From positions 1-32,643 of the forward strand of contig JAAYKE010000089.1 in assembly GCA_012522575.1 (NCBI GenBank): DNA of 32,643 nucleotides. Direction: 5' to 3'. The notes under the pieces are model-generated. The model was given only the letters and a program-made list of their open reading frames with translations. It ran no database searches and was not told the origin of the DNA. Shown in pieces: positions 17,007 through 24,191 of the stretch (position 1 is the first letter of the stretch; every line of letters starts with the position of its first letter). Origin of the DNA: Armatimonadota bacterium (GTDB lineage Bacteria; Armatimonadota; UBA5829). The translations under genes and the position numbers were made by a program.

Positions 17007-18041
17007 TTATTGGATCTGCGGATTCCACCACTGCCTTGTGAAAACAGCGGACAGTTGATCGGCGGTAGCGGATGCCGGAAGTGCGTCTGCGCTCTGGCGT
17101 GCGATGTCGGCGACGAATGCAATTTGCGTGCCCTGTGCCCCGCTGATTTCAATGAGACATCTTGCAGTGACGAATTTGACTTCGCGGTTGAGTTCAAATG
17201 TTCTTCTTGCAGTCGCAGCGGCGGCGGCGATAATCCGATCTTTGGTCAACACGGGAGAAAATGGCACGCTGAACGTGACGCTGACTACCCCTGCACGGGG
17301 ATCGGCGATGACATCATTTATTCCCGCGCCCGTATCGGCTATGGCTTGCGTCGCCGCAAGTTCGCTGCGGATATAAACCTCTCCGGGAGTGCGAACGCTC
17401 GCACCGGCAGAAGGCGAGGCCGGAGTCGAGGTGTTAGCAGGAGCAGACGGACGCTGCAGTTGAGGCTCTGATGATGAAGTCCGCGGGCTGGACCCGTATG
17501 GCAGACTCGCAGCAGGCAGCGGCGGCTGAGGCGGCGTCACATTGACATTCCGCACCTTGATGAGTGACACCACGGCCACTATTATTATGAGAATAAAGAC
17601 TCCGCCTATGGCCCAGGCCAATTTTGTGTTTCTATGCAGCGCGGATGGGGACGCGGTTTCGCTGCGCTTGTTATCAGCCAAAATCAAGTCCGACAAGCGC
17701 AGAAGTCGCTCTTTATCCGGAGTGCTGTCCGGGTTGATCTCCAGAGCCATTTGATACCACGCCATAGCCTCGTCGTGCATGCCGCGTTCTTCGTATATCC
17801 CGCCGAGCAGAGAGGGGACATCCGGGTTGCGAGGGTCAAGGCGCAGCGCGTTGGTCGCGTCTTCGATGGCGCTGTCCCATTCCGCACGAATTCTATGGAG
17901 ATTGGCCGAGGCCAGCAGCGAATGGACATCGGCATCGCGATTCGTAGCCGACGAATTTTCAGGCGCGACATCGCCGCCGCATTTAGGGCAATATCTCACC
18001 TCGTCTTCCAGTATTATCCTGCAATCATCGCATCGTCGCAT
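17007..18041 (-). CDS. zinc-ribbon, TPR and single-TM protein of unknown function
   Basis: I do not recognise a named family. The 344 residues divide clearly: a zinc ribbon with C4-x2-C7 and C18-x2-C21; one or two TPR-like helical repeats (about 38-105; SAIEDATNALRLDPRNPD, then EAMAWYQMALEINPDS); one membrane span (141-161); a Pro/Ser/Ala-rich linker (165-225); and a C-terminal globular domain of about 115 residues, probably outside the cytoplasm. That layout suggests an envelope scaffold with a cytoplasmic sensing or docking head. It starts three bases after the folD stop and is the last gene of the efp-to-folD run. The 118 bp to the nrdR promoter region shows no terminator. Confidence 0.8.
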   Translation of the reverse strand: MRRCDDCRIILEDEVRYCPKCGGDVAPENSSATNRDADVHSLLASANLHRIRAEWDSAIEDATNALRLDPRNPDVPSLLGGIYEERGMHDEAMAWYQMALEINPDSTPDKERLLRLSDLILADNKRSETASPSALHRNTKLAWAIGGVFILIIIVAVVSLIKVRNVNVTPPQPPLPAASLPYGSSPRTSSSEPQLQRPSAPANTSTPASPSAGASVRTPGEVYIRSELAATQAIADTGAGINDVIADPRAGVVSVTFSVPFSPVLTKDRIIAAAAATARRTFELNREVKFVTARCLIEISGAQGTQIAFVADIARQSADALPASATADQLSAVFTRQWWNPQIQ

Positions 18042-18044
18042 CGC

Positions 18045-18899
18045 CTAACCGTATTTTTCCGCCGCTTTCAGGGTGTGGCTGAGAAGCATGGCTATGGTCA
18101 TAGGGCCAACTCCGCCCGGCACCGGAGTTATCCAGCTTGCGCGCCCTGACGCGGCCTCAAACTCGACATCTCCTACATCCTTTTCGCGGCCTTCTACTTT
18201 ATTATATCCCGCATCGACAACCACCGCGCCCTCTTTGATCCAGTCACCTTTGATAAGCTCCGGCTTGCCTATCGCCGCAACAAGTATGTCCGCCCGTCGC
18301 ACGACATCGGCCAGGTTCTGGGTTCGGGAATGGCAGATTGTGACCGTAGCATGGCGTTCCAGCAGGGCAAGCGCGGCAGGTTTGCCGAGAATAATGCTTC
18401 GTCCCACCACGACCGCCTCCGCTCCCTTAATTGGAATGCCATAGGTCTCCAGCAGAGTCACAATCCCCTGCGGAGTGCACGAGGTGTAGTCGGCAGTGCC
18501 AAGCACCAGCTTGCCCAGGCTCAGCGCGCTTATTCCGTCAACATCTTTCTCAACCGCCACGGTGGAAAGTATATCAAGTTCATCGAGATGGGACGGAACC
18601 GGGTGCTGCACCATAATGCCGTGAACAGCAGGGTCGGCGTTAAGCTGCAAGATGGTGTCTTTCACCTGCTGCTGGGTGCAATCTGCCGGCATATATATGA
18701 GGTCGCTGATCATTCCGGCGGCCTCGCAGGCCTTTTTTTTCATTCTTGTATAGGTCACCGATGCCGGATCGTCACCTACCAGTATTACCGATAACCTCGG
18801 AGTGATCCCGCGCTCCGCTTTGATTTTGGCCACATCTTCTGCCAGTTTGGCTCTAATCTGCTTTGCAGTCGCCGACCCATCAAGAATCTTTGCTGTCAA
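18045..18899 (-). CDS. folD: methylenetetrahydrofolate dehydrogenase/cyclohydrolase
   Basis: Bifunctional enzyme that interconverts 5,10-methylene-, methenyl- and 10-formyl-tetrahydrofolate with NADP. The best start is TTG at 18899, with GGAGG six bases upstream (18906-18910), giving 284 residues, the family size; the ATG-initiated longer frame to 18956 lies deep inside nusB and adds an Arg-rich unrelated stretch. YTRMKKKACEAAG holds the catalytic Tyr and Lys. MVQHPVP, KDVDG, CTPQGI, VVGRSIILGKP (Rossmann) and PVPGGVGPMT follow. Overlaps the nusB 3' end by 20 bp. With the MTHFR fusion at 24192-26009 it supplies methyl-folate. Confidence 0.95.
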   Translation of the reverse strand: MTAKILDGSATAKQIRAKLAEDVAKIKAERGITPRLSVILVGDDPASVTYTRMKKKACEAAGMISDLIYMPADCTQQQVKDTILQLNADPAVHGIMVQHPVPSHLDELDILSTVAVEKDVDGISALSLGKLVLGTADYTSCTPQGIVTLLETYGIPIKGAEAVVVGRSIILGKPAALALLERHATVTICHSRTQNLADVVRRADILVAAIGKPELIKGDWIKEGAVVVDAGYNKVEGREKDVGDVEFEAASGRASWITPVPGGVGPMTIAMLLSHTLKAAEKYG

Positions 18900-19356
18900 G
18901 GTTTGCCTCCTGTGCTTCCGGCGTCTGCTCACGCAGATAGCCCGCCAGCACTCCATTTACAAATTTGCCGGACTCCGCCGTGGAATATTTTTTTGCCAAC
19001 TCCACCGCCTCGTCAACTGCTACGATCGCCGGCACCGAGTCTATATATATTATTTCAAAAATCGCCAGCCGCAGGATATTGCGGTCGACTGCTGGTTGTC
19101 GATCCAGCGGCCAGCCTTCTGAAAGACGCGCAATGAGAGTGTCCAGTTCGCTTCGATGCTCCCTGACCCCTCGCGTCAGCTCCGCGGCATATTCCCTGGC
19201 CTGAGTTATTTTTTCGACCCCGCCGACGGCCAGCGCGGAAATGTCCGCATACTCCTGCGCCGTGTCAAGGGCTTCATCAAACGGAACTCCCGATGCATCG
19301 ACCTGATATAAAACATTCAGGGCAAGTTCCCTGGCCGTTCTTCTGGTGGTCTTCAT
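18880..19356 (-). CDS. nusB: transcription antitermination factor NusB
   Basis: RNA-binding helical protein that, with NusE and NusA, prevents premature termination in rRNA operons. The 158 residues begin TTRRTARELALNVLYQVD (family N-terminus with the Arg-rich RNA-binding stretch) and contain LDRQPAVDRNILRLAIFEI and IVAVDEAVELAKKY...GKFVNGVLA, both diagnostic. ATG 19356 has no strong Shine-Dalgarno. It lies 93 bp after accC and overlaps folD by 20 bp, as in the accC-nusB-folD order of many Firmicutes. Confidence 0.96.
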   Translation of the reverse strand: MKTTRRTARELALNVLYQVDASGVPFDEALDTAQEYADISALAVGGVEKITQAREYAAELTRGVREHRSELDTLIARLSEGWPLDRQPAVDRNILRLAIFEIIYIDSVPAIVAVDEAVELAKKYSTAESGKFVNGVLAGYLREQTPEAQEANLDSKDS

Positions 19357-19449
19357 CTGGATGCACCGCTAAATGCTTCCACGCCGTTTTGACGATAACA
19401 CGCCAACCCATCTATCGACGAAAACAAAGCGCAATAACTGCCCTGCACC

Positions 19450-20799
19450 CTATCCGCCCCCGTTCATACATCTGGTGATGAAGGCCGTAGAAAGCTCTCC
19501 GCTGCGGAAATAGCTATTGGCCAGTATTTTCTTTTGATATTCTATATTGGTTTTGACGCCCTCGATTTCGTATTCGGACAGACACCGCGACATTCTCGTA
19601 ATAGCCTCGTTCCTATCCTTACCCCATACGATGAGTTTGGCAAGCATAGCGTCGTAGTATGGCGGGATATCGTAGCCGGAATATACGTGCGTATCAAGCC
19701 GAACCCCATATCCGCCGGGCGCGACATAGCGGCTGATAGCTCCGACCGAGGGAGCGAAGTTGCGGGCAGGGTCTTCCGCGATTATCCTGCATTCGATCGA
19801 ATGTCCGTTGATCTTGATGTCTTTTTGAGTTAAACCGAGTTTTTCGCCTGCCGCTATGCGAATCTGCTCCCTTACGATGTCTACTCCGGTGACGAACTCC
19901 GTGACGGGGTGCTCGACCTGAACGCGCGTATTCATCTCCATGAAGTAGAAGCGTCCGTGCTTATCGAGCAAAAATTCCACCGTCCCGGCGTTTGCATAGC
20001 CAACCGCCTTCGCCAGCTTGACAGCCGCTTCTCCCATTTTATCTCTGATTGACGGAGTCACCGCGACCGACGGAGCTTCCTCGAGCAGTTTTTGGTTTCG
20101 GCGTTGAATGGAGCATTCGCGCTCCCCAAGGTGAACGTATTTGCCGTGCTCATCTCCGAGCAGTTGGATTTCTACGTGTCTTGGCTCTTCGATCTCCTTT
20201 TCGAGATATAGTTCGCCGTTGCCGAACGCAGCCTGCGCCTCGGCGGTGGCTATTTTGAGCTGGCCGGCAAGTTCTTCCTCGCTCGCAACAACCCTTATGC
20301 CGCGCCCTCCGCCTCCAGCGGTCGCCTTCAATCGAACGGGATAGCCCATTTTGGCAGCGGTCTTGAACGCATCCTGCTCGCTGCGGATGATGCCCTTGCT
20401 GCCGGGGATGCAGGGCACTCCGGCTTTTGCCGCCGTCTCCTTGGCGCGAGCCTTGTCCCCCATCAACTCGATAGCTGATGCCTTCGGGCCGATAAATACG
20501 ATATTGCACGCTTCGCAGGCTTCAGCAAACTGCGGCTGCTCTGAAAAATATGCATAACCCGGATGAATCGCCTCCGCTCCGGTGATAATCGCCGAGGATA
20601 TGATATTGGGCATATTGAGATAGCTGTCCTTGCTTGCCGCAGAGCCAACGCAGACCGCTTCGTCGGCCATTCTGACGTGCAGCGAATCGGCATCGGCTTC
20701 GGAATATATCGCGACAGTTGCGATTTTCATCTCACGACAGGCGCGGATGATGCGAATTGCTATCTCACCTCTATTTGCTATGAGTATTTTCTTGAACAA
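19450..20799 (-). CDS. accC: acetyl-CoA carboxylase, biotin carboxylase subunit
   Basis: ATP-grasp enzyme that carboxylates the biotin of AccB, the first half-reaction of malonyl-CoA synthesis. TTG 20799, with GGAGAG six bases upstream, gives FKKILIANRGEIAIR directly after the start and 449 residues, the same as Escherichia coli AccC; the longer frame to 20892 overlaps the preceding gene and is not used. KATAGGGGRGIRVV (glycine-rich lid), GERECSIQRRNQK, EMNTRVQVEHPVTE and the C-terminal domain are complete. It lies 14 bp after the small pilin-like gene that separates it from accB. Confidence 0.97.
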   Translation of the reverse strand: MFKKILIANRGEIAIRIIRACREMKIATVAIYSEADADSLHVRMADEAVCVGSAASKDSYLNMPNIISSAIITGAEAIHPGYAYFSEQPQFAEACEACNIVFIGPKASAIELMGDKARAKETAAKAGVPCIPGSKGIIRSEQDAFKTAAKMGYPVRLKATAGGGGRGIRVVASEEELAGQLKIATAEAQAAFGNGELYLEKEIEEPRHVEIQLLGDEHGKYVHLGERECSIQRRNQKLLEEAPSVAVTPSIRDKMGEAAVKLAKAVGYANAGTVEFLLDKHGRFYFMEMNTRVQVEHPVTEFVTGVDIVREQIRIAAGEKLGLTQKDIKINGHSIECRIIAEDPARNFAPSVGAISRYVAPGGYGVRLDTHVYSGYDIPPYYDAMLAKLIVWGKDRNEAITRMSRCLSEYEIEGVKTNIEYQKKILANSYFRSGELSTAFITRCMNGGG

Positions 20800-20813
20800 A
20801 TTAAGCTCTCCGT

Positions 20814-21209
20814 TCAGAAATTGTCGTGCGTGGGACAGTGTATGGAGCCTGTGGCCGGATCGTAGACATAGGGTTGATTGGAGACCGGGCAATTTAAATA
20901 ATTCGGGCCGACTCCCATCCCAATATCCGCTAATGCGGGCGGGTTTTGCTCGCTGGAGGTCATTTTGTAACCGGCTATGCCTCTGCGTATCTGACTCAGC
21001 CGCTCCCGGCAGTCAGCCGCTTTTGCGGTGTCGATTGCCTGGCCGGCCACTGTTTTTTTTGTGCTCTGCTGATCGAGCAGTTCGCTATCCTTGCTTACTG
21101 TCCCGACTCCGCCCTTGCCGCCAAAATATATGGCAGCCGCTGCCACGATTATCAGAGCCACTACCAGCAGAGCTATCAGACCTATGCCGCCCTTTGAGCG
21201 CGTATTCAT
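20814..21209 (-). CDS. small membrane-anchored pilin-like protein between accB and accC
   Basis: Unrecognised 131-residue protein. Residues 8-28 are one hydrophobic helix (GIGLIALLVVALIIVAAAA), preceded by a short basic N-terminus without a prepilin GFTLIE motif. The rest is probably periplasmic: a helical stretch with RERLSQIRRGIAGYK, then a Cys-containing C-terminus, LNCPVSNQPYVYDPATGSIHCPTHD. That CP...Y.YD...G...CP.H pattern resembles the end of type II secretion/competence pseudopilins or small metal-binding tails. Its ATG overlaps the accB stop by four bases, so it is translated with accB. A role in fatty-acid synthesis is not implied by its sequence. Confidence 0.75.
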   Translation of the reverse strand: MNTRSKGGIGLIALLVVALIIVAAAAIYFGGKGGVGTVSKDSELLDQQSTKKTVAGQAIDTAKAADCRERLSQIRRGIAGYKMTSSEQNPPALADIGMGVGPNYLNCPVSNQPYVYDPATGSIHCPTHDNF

Positions 21210-21613
21210 AATGACCCCATTCTGAAGAGCGGTTGGCCGTATTCGACCGGCATCCCGTCCTCAACGAGCACCTCAGCGACGGTTCCGCTCACCTGCGATA
21301 TGATGTCATTTGCCAGTTTCATGGATTCTATCGAACCGATTACCTGACCCATTATCACCTCTGAGCCGACCTTGCCAAGTTCGCTGGTGAGTCGAAATAT
21401 CCCTACCATCGGAGCGGTGACGAACAGATCCGTCGGCTCGCTTGCGCTCTGAGATGGCGCAGGAGCATTCGGAGTGCGGACTGTCTTTGGCGTCGGAGCC
21501 GGACGAGCGCCCTTTTTGATGCGTATTTTATAGTCCCCTTTTTGCACGCAAAGCTCCTCGTTTGGGGACCCCTCGAGCACGCGGATCAATTGTTCGATTG
21601 TTTCGACATCCAT
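21206..21613 (-). CDS. accB: acetyl-CoA carboxylase biotin carboxyl carrier protein
   Basis: Carries biotin between AccC and the carboxyltransferase. 135 residues: an N-terminal helical region, a Pro/Ala-rich linker (about 37-58), and the biotinyl domain from residue 62 with APMVG, IESMKL (biotinylated Lys99) and a conserved end (VEYGQPLFRM). Shorter than Escherichia coli AccB (156) but within family range. It lies five bases after the Cys-rich membrane gene and overlaps the pilin-like gene by four, so these form one translational unit. accA/accD are not in the window. Confidence 0.96.
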   Translation of the reverse strand: MDVETIEQLIRVLEGSPNEELCVQKGDYKIRIKKGARPAPTPKTVRTPNAPAPSQSASEPTDLFVTAPMVGIFRLTSELGKVGSEVIMGQVIGSIESMKLANDIISQVSGTVAEVLVEDGMPVEYGQPLFRMGSL

Positions 21614-21618
21614 ACCTG

Positions 21619-22707
21619 CTAAATCTCCAGCTCAAAGATCATATACTCTATCGCCCTGAATGCAAAACTAAGCAGCACTACTCCGATGCATATCATGGCA
21701 AGCGTGGTTACTGTGTGTCCCTGCGCCGCAAAGGAGGCGTCGGTTCCTTCCTGACGATAGGTAAGGAAGCTCATAAACCTGTCCATATTGCCCAACAGCT
21801 TATATAGAACGTCATATAACTGGCGGTAGAAGTATGCGAAAGCAGCCCCGACTGCCACCAGCCCAATAGGAGTAACTATTCGGAACTTCTGCCTCTGGTG
21901 CTCAATCCAGATGGTGCAGCTTTTGCACCTTTCCCGTTTTTGTTTAGCGGACAGGACAACCTTGGGTCTGTTATCGGCAACTTTTGGCCCGGCATTCGGA
22001 TCTCCTCCCATTGCCCGGTCGCGCTCCATCAGCGCCTGCCTGATGACATCCTGGTCGCACAGGCAGCCGGATTTCAACTGCCAGCACGGTTTGCGTTTCT
22101 TCCAGGGTTGGCAAAATCTCCTTGAGCGCTCGTTGCAGACCGCCATATCCCAGCACATCTCGTATGGCTTGGGTTTATGCACCTTGCGCGTGATCTCGCT
22201 TTCGGACTCCGATTTGGGAGGTTCAATCGGCGCGGTGAATCTTTTTATTATGCGCATAATCACGTCGCGCACGAGCAACAGCACGCCGGGGACCAGACAG
22301 ATCAAGCCGACGGTGGCAATATCGTTGACTATTCCAAGATAATGCTCGCTTTGCTTGAGCGAACCAAGGGTCAGGCTGCTGAACCCGCTGGGGCTGAGGA
22401 AATACAGCCCTGCTCCGACCAAAGTCAGAACCAGACCGATTGTCTCTTCCTGGAAAAACCTGATGCACAGCCCTAATACGAACGCGATCGAGCCGTAGCG
22501 CAGCATAGTTCTCGCCCAGCCGATACTCTGCAACAGGGCGTATTTCTCTTCTGCATTGAGGTTTTTTATCCCCGCCAGCTTTGGGCCAAAAATTACATAC
22601 AGCAAATAGGCGAGAGCCAGCCCAGTCGCCACCGCCCCAAGTCTGAGGCCGATATTGGCGACCATATCGAGCAGGCCGGTTATTTGTCTGCGGCCGTCAT
22701 TACTCAC
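21619..22707 (-). CDS. polytopic membrane protein with an eight-cysteine soluble domain, unknown function
   Basis: No family recognised. In 362 residues I see hydrophobic spans at about 23-41, 72-87, 90-104 and 128-150, a soluble charged domain (about 155-275), then spans at about 277-297 and 335-352. The soluble domain holds eight cysteines: 185, 191, 199, 208, 215, 217, 261 and 264, the last pair as CKSC. This number and clustering suggest Zn or Fe-S binding. Start is GTG at 22707, seven bases after the efp stop; an upstream Shine-Dalgarno is weak. It occupies the place that spoIIIA genes take between efp and accB in Firmicutes, but no similarity to SpoIIIA is visible. A membrane redox or metal-sensing role is only inference. 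Confidence 0.82.
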   Translation of the reverse strand: MSNDGRRQITGLLDMVANIGLRLGAVATGLALAYLLYVIFGPKLAGIKNLNAEEKYALLQSIGWARTMLRYGSIAFVLGLCIRFFQEETIGLVLTLVGAGLYFLSPSGFSSLTLGSLKQSEHYLGIVNDIATVGLICLVPGVLLLVRDVIMRIIKRFTAPIEPPKSESESEITRKVHKPKPYEMCWDMAVCNERSRRFCQPWKKRKPCWQLKSGCLCDQDVIRQALMERDRAMGGDPNAGPKVADNRPKVVLSAKQKRERCKSCTIWIEHQRQKFRIVTPIGLVAVGAAFAYFYRQLYDVLYKLLGNMDRFMSFLTYRQEGTDASFAAQGHTVTTLAMICIGVVLLSFAFRAIEYMIFELEI

Positions 22708-22714
22708 GGTGAGG

Positions 22715-23275
22715 TCACTCTTTTACTCTCTCCAGGTACTGATCCGAGCGGGTATCCACCTTGACTTTATCGCCGATATTGATGAAGAACGGGACCTGAA
22801 TCACTGCCCCGGACTCCAGGGTGGCAGGCTTGCCGCTACCGGACGCGGTATTACCTCTCTCGCCAGGCTCGGTGTCTGCTATCACGGCTTCCACCGTGAT
22901 CGGCAATTCGACGTTGATAAGCTCTCCAGCGTGTGAAAGCGCGGTTACCTCGATGCCTTCTACGAGATACTTGACTCCATCGCCGATTTTCTCTCTTGGC
23001 ACAGGGTTGAGCTCATAGGATTCCGTATCCATAAAATAGTAATCGCCATCCTGCTCGTAACTATACTGCAACGGATATCGGTCGAGAATAGCCTGATCCA
23101 TCTTCTCTCCTGCGCGCCAGGTCTTTTCGATGGTCGCTCCGCTACGCACGTTTTTGAGCTTGCTGCGCACAAATGCGCCGCCCTTGCCGGGTTTGACGTG
23201 CTGGAATTCGACAATAGTGTAGATGTCATTGTCTACGATGATGGAAAGGCCGTTTTTGAAATCACTGGTATCCAT
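22715..23275 (-). CDS. efp: translation elongation factor P
   Basis: Binds between P and E sites of stalled ribosomes and promotes peptide bonds at polyproline. ATG 23275, with AGAGG about 10 nt upstream, gives 186 residues, the normal size; an extended frame to 23383 covers the promoter and is rejected. Three beta-barrel domains are recognisable; the first has the tip loop PGKGGAF with Lys31, the modified residue in Lys-type EF-P (Arg in the EarP type). GDYYFMD, ELPITVEAVIADTEPG and the C-terminal GDKVKVDTRSDQYLERVK follow. First gene of the long minus-strand operon containing accB, accC, nusB and folD. No modification enzyme (epmA/epmB) is in view. Confidence 0.97.
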   Translation of the reverse strand: MDTSDFKNGLSIIVDNDIYTIVEFQHVKPGKGGAFVRSKLKNVRSGATIEKTWRAGEKMDQAILDRYPLQYSYEQDGDYYFMDTESYELNPVPREKIGDGVKYLVEGIEVTALSHAGELINVELPITVEAVIADTEPGERGNTASGSGKPATLESGAVIQVPFFINIGDKVKVDTRSDQYLERVKE

Positions 23276-23353
23276 TAAGGTGTATCCTCTCTGTGGAAAT
23301 GCTGACATTTCCGGCTTACATACGGCCATCGAACCGTCTGCGTATTCGAACAA

Positions 23354-23383
23354 ATTATAACATAAGCCTCGTACAGGCGGCAA
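23354..23383 (-). promoter_or_regulatory. efp operon promoter
   Basis: TTGCCG (23378-23383), 18 bp, TATAAT (23354-23359) on the minus strand; the leader would be about 72 nt and has a Shine-Dalgarno before ATG 23275. It may drive the whole efp-to-TPR run, since no promoter or terminator is obvious inside. Confidence 0.6.
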
Positions 23384-23398
23384 ATAACCCGCCGATCT

Positions 23399-23708
23399 AG
23401 AAGTTGGAGGTTAGAAGTTAGAGCTTAGAAGAGTTATTGAGAGGATTTTGCGTTTTCCCGTAAAAACAGATTTCGTACGATGGGTGGCACAACCCCTCGC
23501 GATACCGGCTCGGACTTCGGACTTCGGACTTCGAACTTCGAAAAAAGCAGATTTCTCACCTCGTTCGAAATGACATAGTTTGTGTGGCTGGGACAGAGAG
23601 GCCAGCCGCTACAACCACTCACGAAGAGTGAGATGTTACGCCGAGCCTCAAAGCCTGTCATTTCAATCTGCCTTTCTAACCTCTAACTTCTAACCTCTAA
23701 CCTCTAAA
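23399..23708. repeat. non-coding element bounded by inverted arrays of 7-bp repeats
   Basis: The left end (23399-23432) consists of heptamers of the type GAGGTTA/GAAGTTA; the right end (23673-23708) is the inverse, (CTCTAAC/TTCTAAC) about five times. Between them a third 7-bp array, CGGACTT repeated about four to five times, lies at 23507-23541. The interior also has ATTTCTCACCTCGTTCGAAATGACA, a phrase I recall from dispersed repeats in other bacterial genomes. The open frames here are repeat-derived and not genes. The element sits between divergent efp and panD promoters. Confidence 0.6.
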
Positions 23709-23711
23709 ATG

Positions 23712-23741
23712 TTGAATGTGGGTTTGGCGGTCTGATATAAT
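23712..23741 (+). promoter_or_regulatory. panD promoter, leaderless geometry
   Basis: TTGAAT (23712-23717), 18 bp, TATAAT (23736-23741), then six bases to the GTG start of panD. Expected +1 coincides with the start codon. The -35 abuts the right end of the repeat element. Confidence 0.7.
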
Positions 23742-23747
23742 GATCCC

Positions 23748-24095
23748 GTGAAACTACTTAATATGTGCAAATCCAAAATACACCGGGCTACGGTTACCTG
23801 CTGTGACGTGGATTATGTCGGCAGCGTCACAATCGACAAGGCTCTTATGGATGCGGCCGGGATAGTTGACGGCGAGATGGTGCACGTCTGGAACGTCACC
23901 AATGGAAAGCGACTGGAAACATACGCAATTCCAGCCGAACCGGGCAGCGGGATAATTTGCCTGAACGGTGCGGCTGCCCATAGATGCGACGTTGGAGACA
24001 AGGTCATTTTGGCTACTTTCTGCCTGACTGACGAACCCATAGAGCGCAAAGTTGTGCTCGTAGATGACAATAACCGCATCACCAGCCTGATCTGA
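23748..24095 (+). CDS. panD: aspartate 1-decarboxylase precursor
   Basis: Pyruvoyl enzyme that makes beta-alanine for pantothenate/CoA synthesis. 115 residues; the proenzyme self-cleaves between Gly25 and Ser26 (DYVGSVTID) to generate the pyruvoyl group. [10 protein letters not shown], Tyr23, [14 protein letters not shown] and [14 protein letters not shown] are the conserved blocks. GTG 23748 is preferred over ATG 23763 because the N-terminal MxxxMxxxKxHR alignment with Escherichia coli PanD needs it. No Shine-Dalgarno is present and the start coincides with the predicted transcription start, so translation is probably leaderless. It is 96 bp from the next gene; panB and panC are not in the window. 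Confidence 0.96.
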   Translation: MKLLNMCKSKIHRATVTCCDVDYVGSVTIDKALMDAAGIVDGEMVHVWNVTNGKRLETYAIPAEPGSGIICLNGAAAHRCDVGDKVILATFCLTDEPIERKVVLVDDNNRITSLI

Positions 24096-24191
24096 AAACA
24101 ATACCGCGGGTTTGGGATAATCGGGAGATTCTCATTCCTGACTTTGCCACTGCCGCCGCTCCCAGCGTATTTTAGGTAACCGGAGATCTGA

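Noticed and set aside
18900-18956. Upstream ATG extension of folD
   Set aside because: Adds an Arg-rich non-homologous stretch inside nusB, while TTG 18899 has a perfect GGAGG at six bases.
20800-20892. Upstream extension of accC
   Set aside because: It overlaps the preceding gene; TTG 20799 with GGAGAG gives the standard 449-residue protein.
23434-23661. 75-codon minus-strand frame in the efp-panD spacer
   Set aside because: Entirely within the 7-bp-repeat element; its peptide (SNEVRNLL, FEVRSPKSE) is typical of translated dispersed repeats.
24096-24191. Possible riboswitch before the methyltransferase/MTHFR fusion
   Set aside because: The 96-bp gap is too short for SAM-I or cobalamin aptamers and shows none of their conserved strings.
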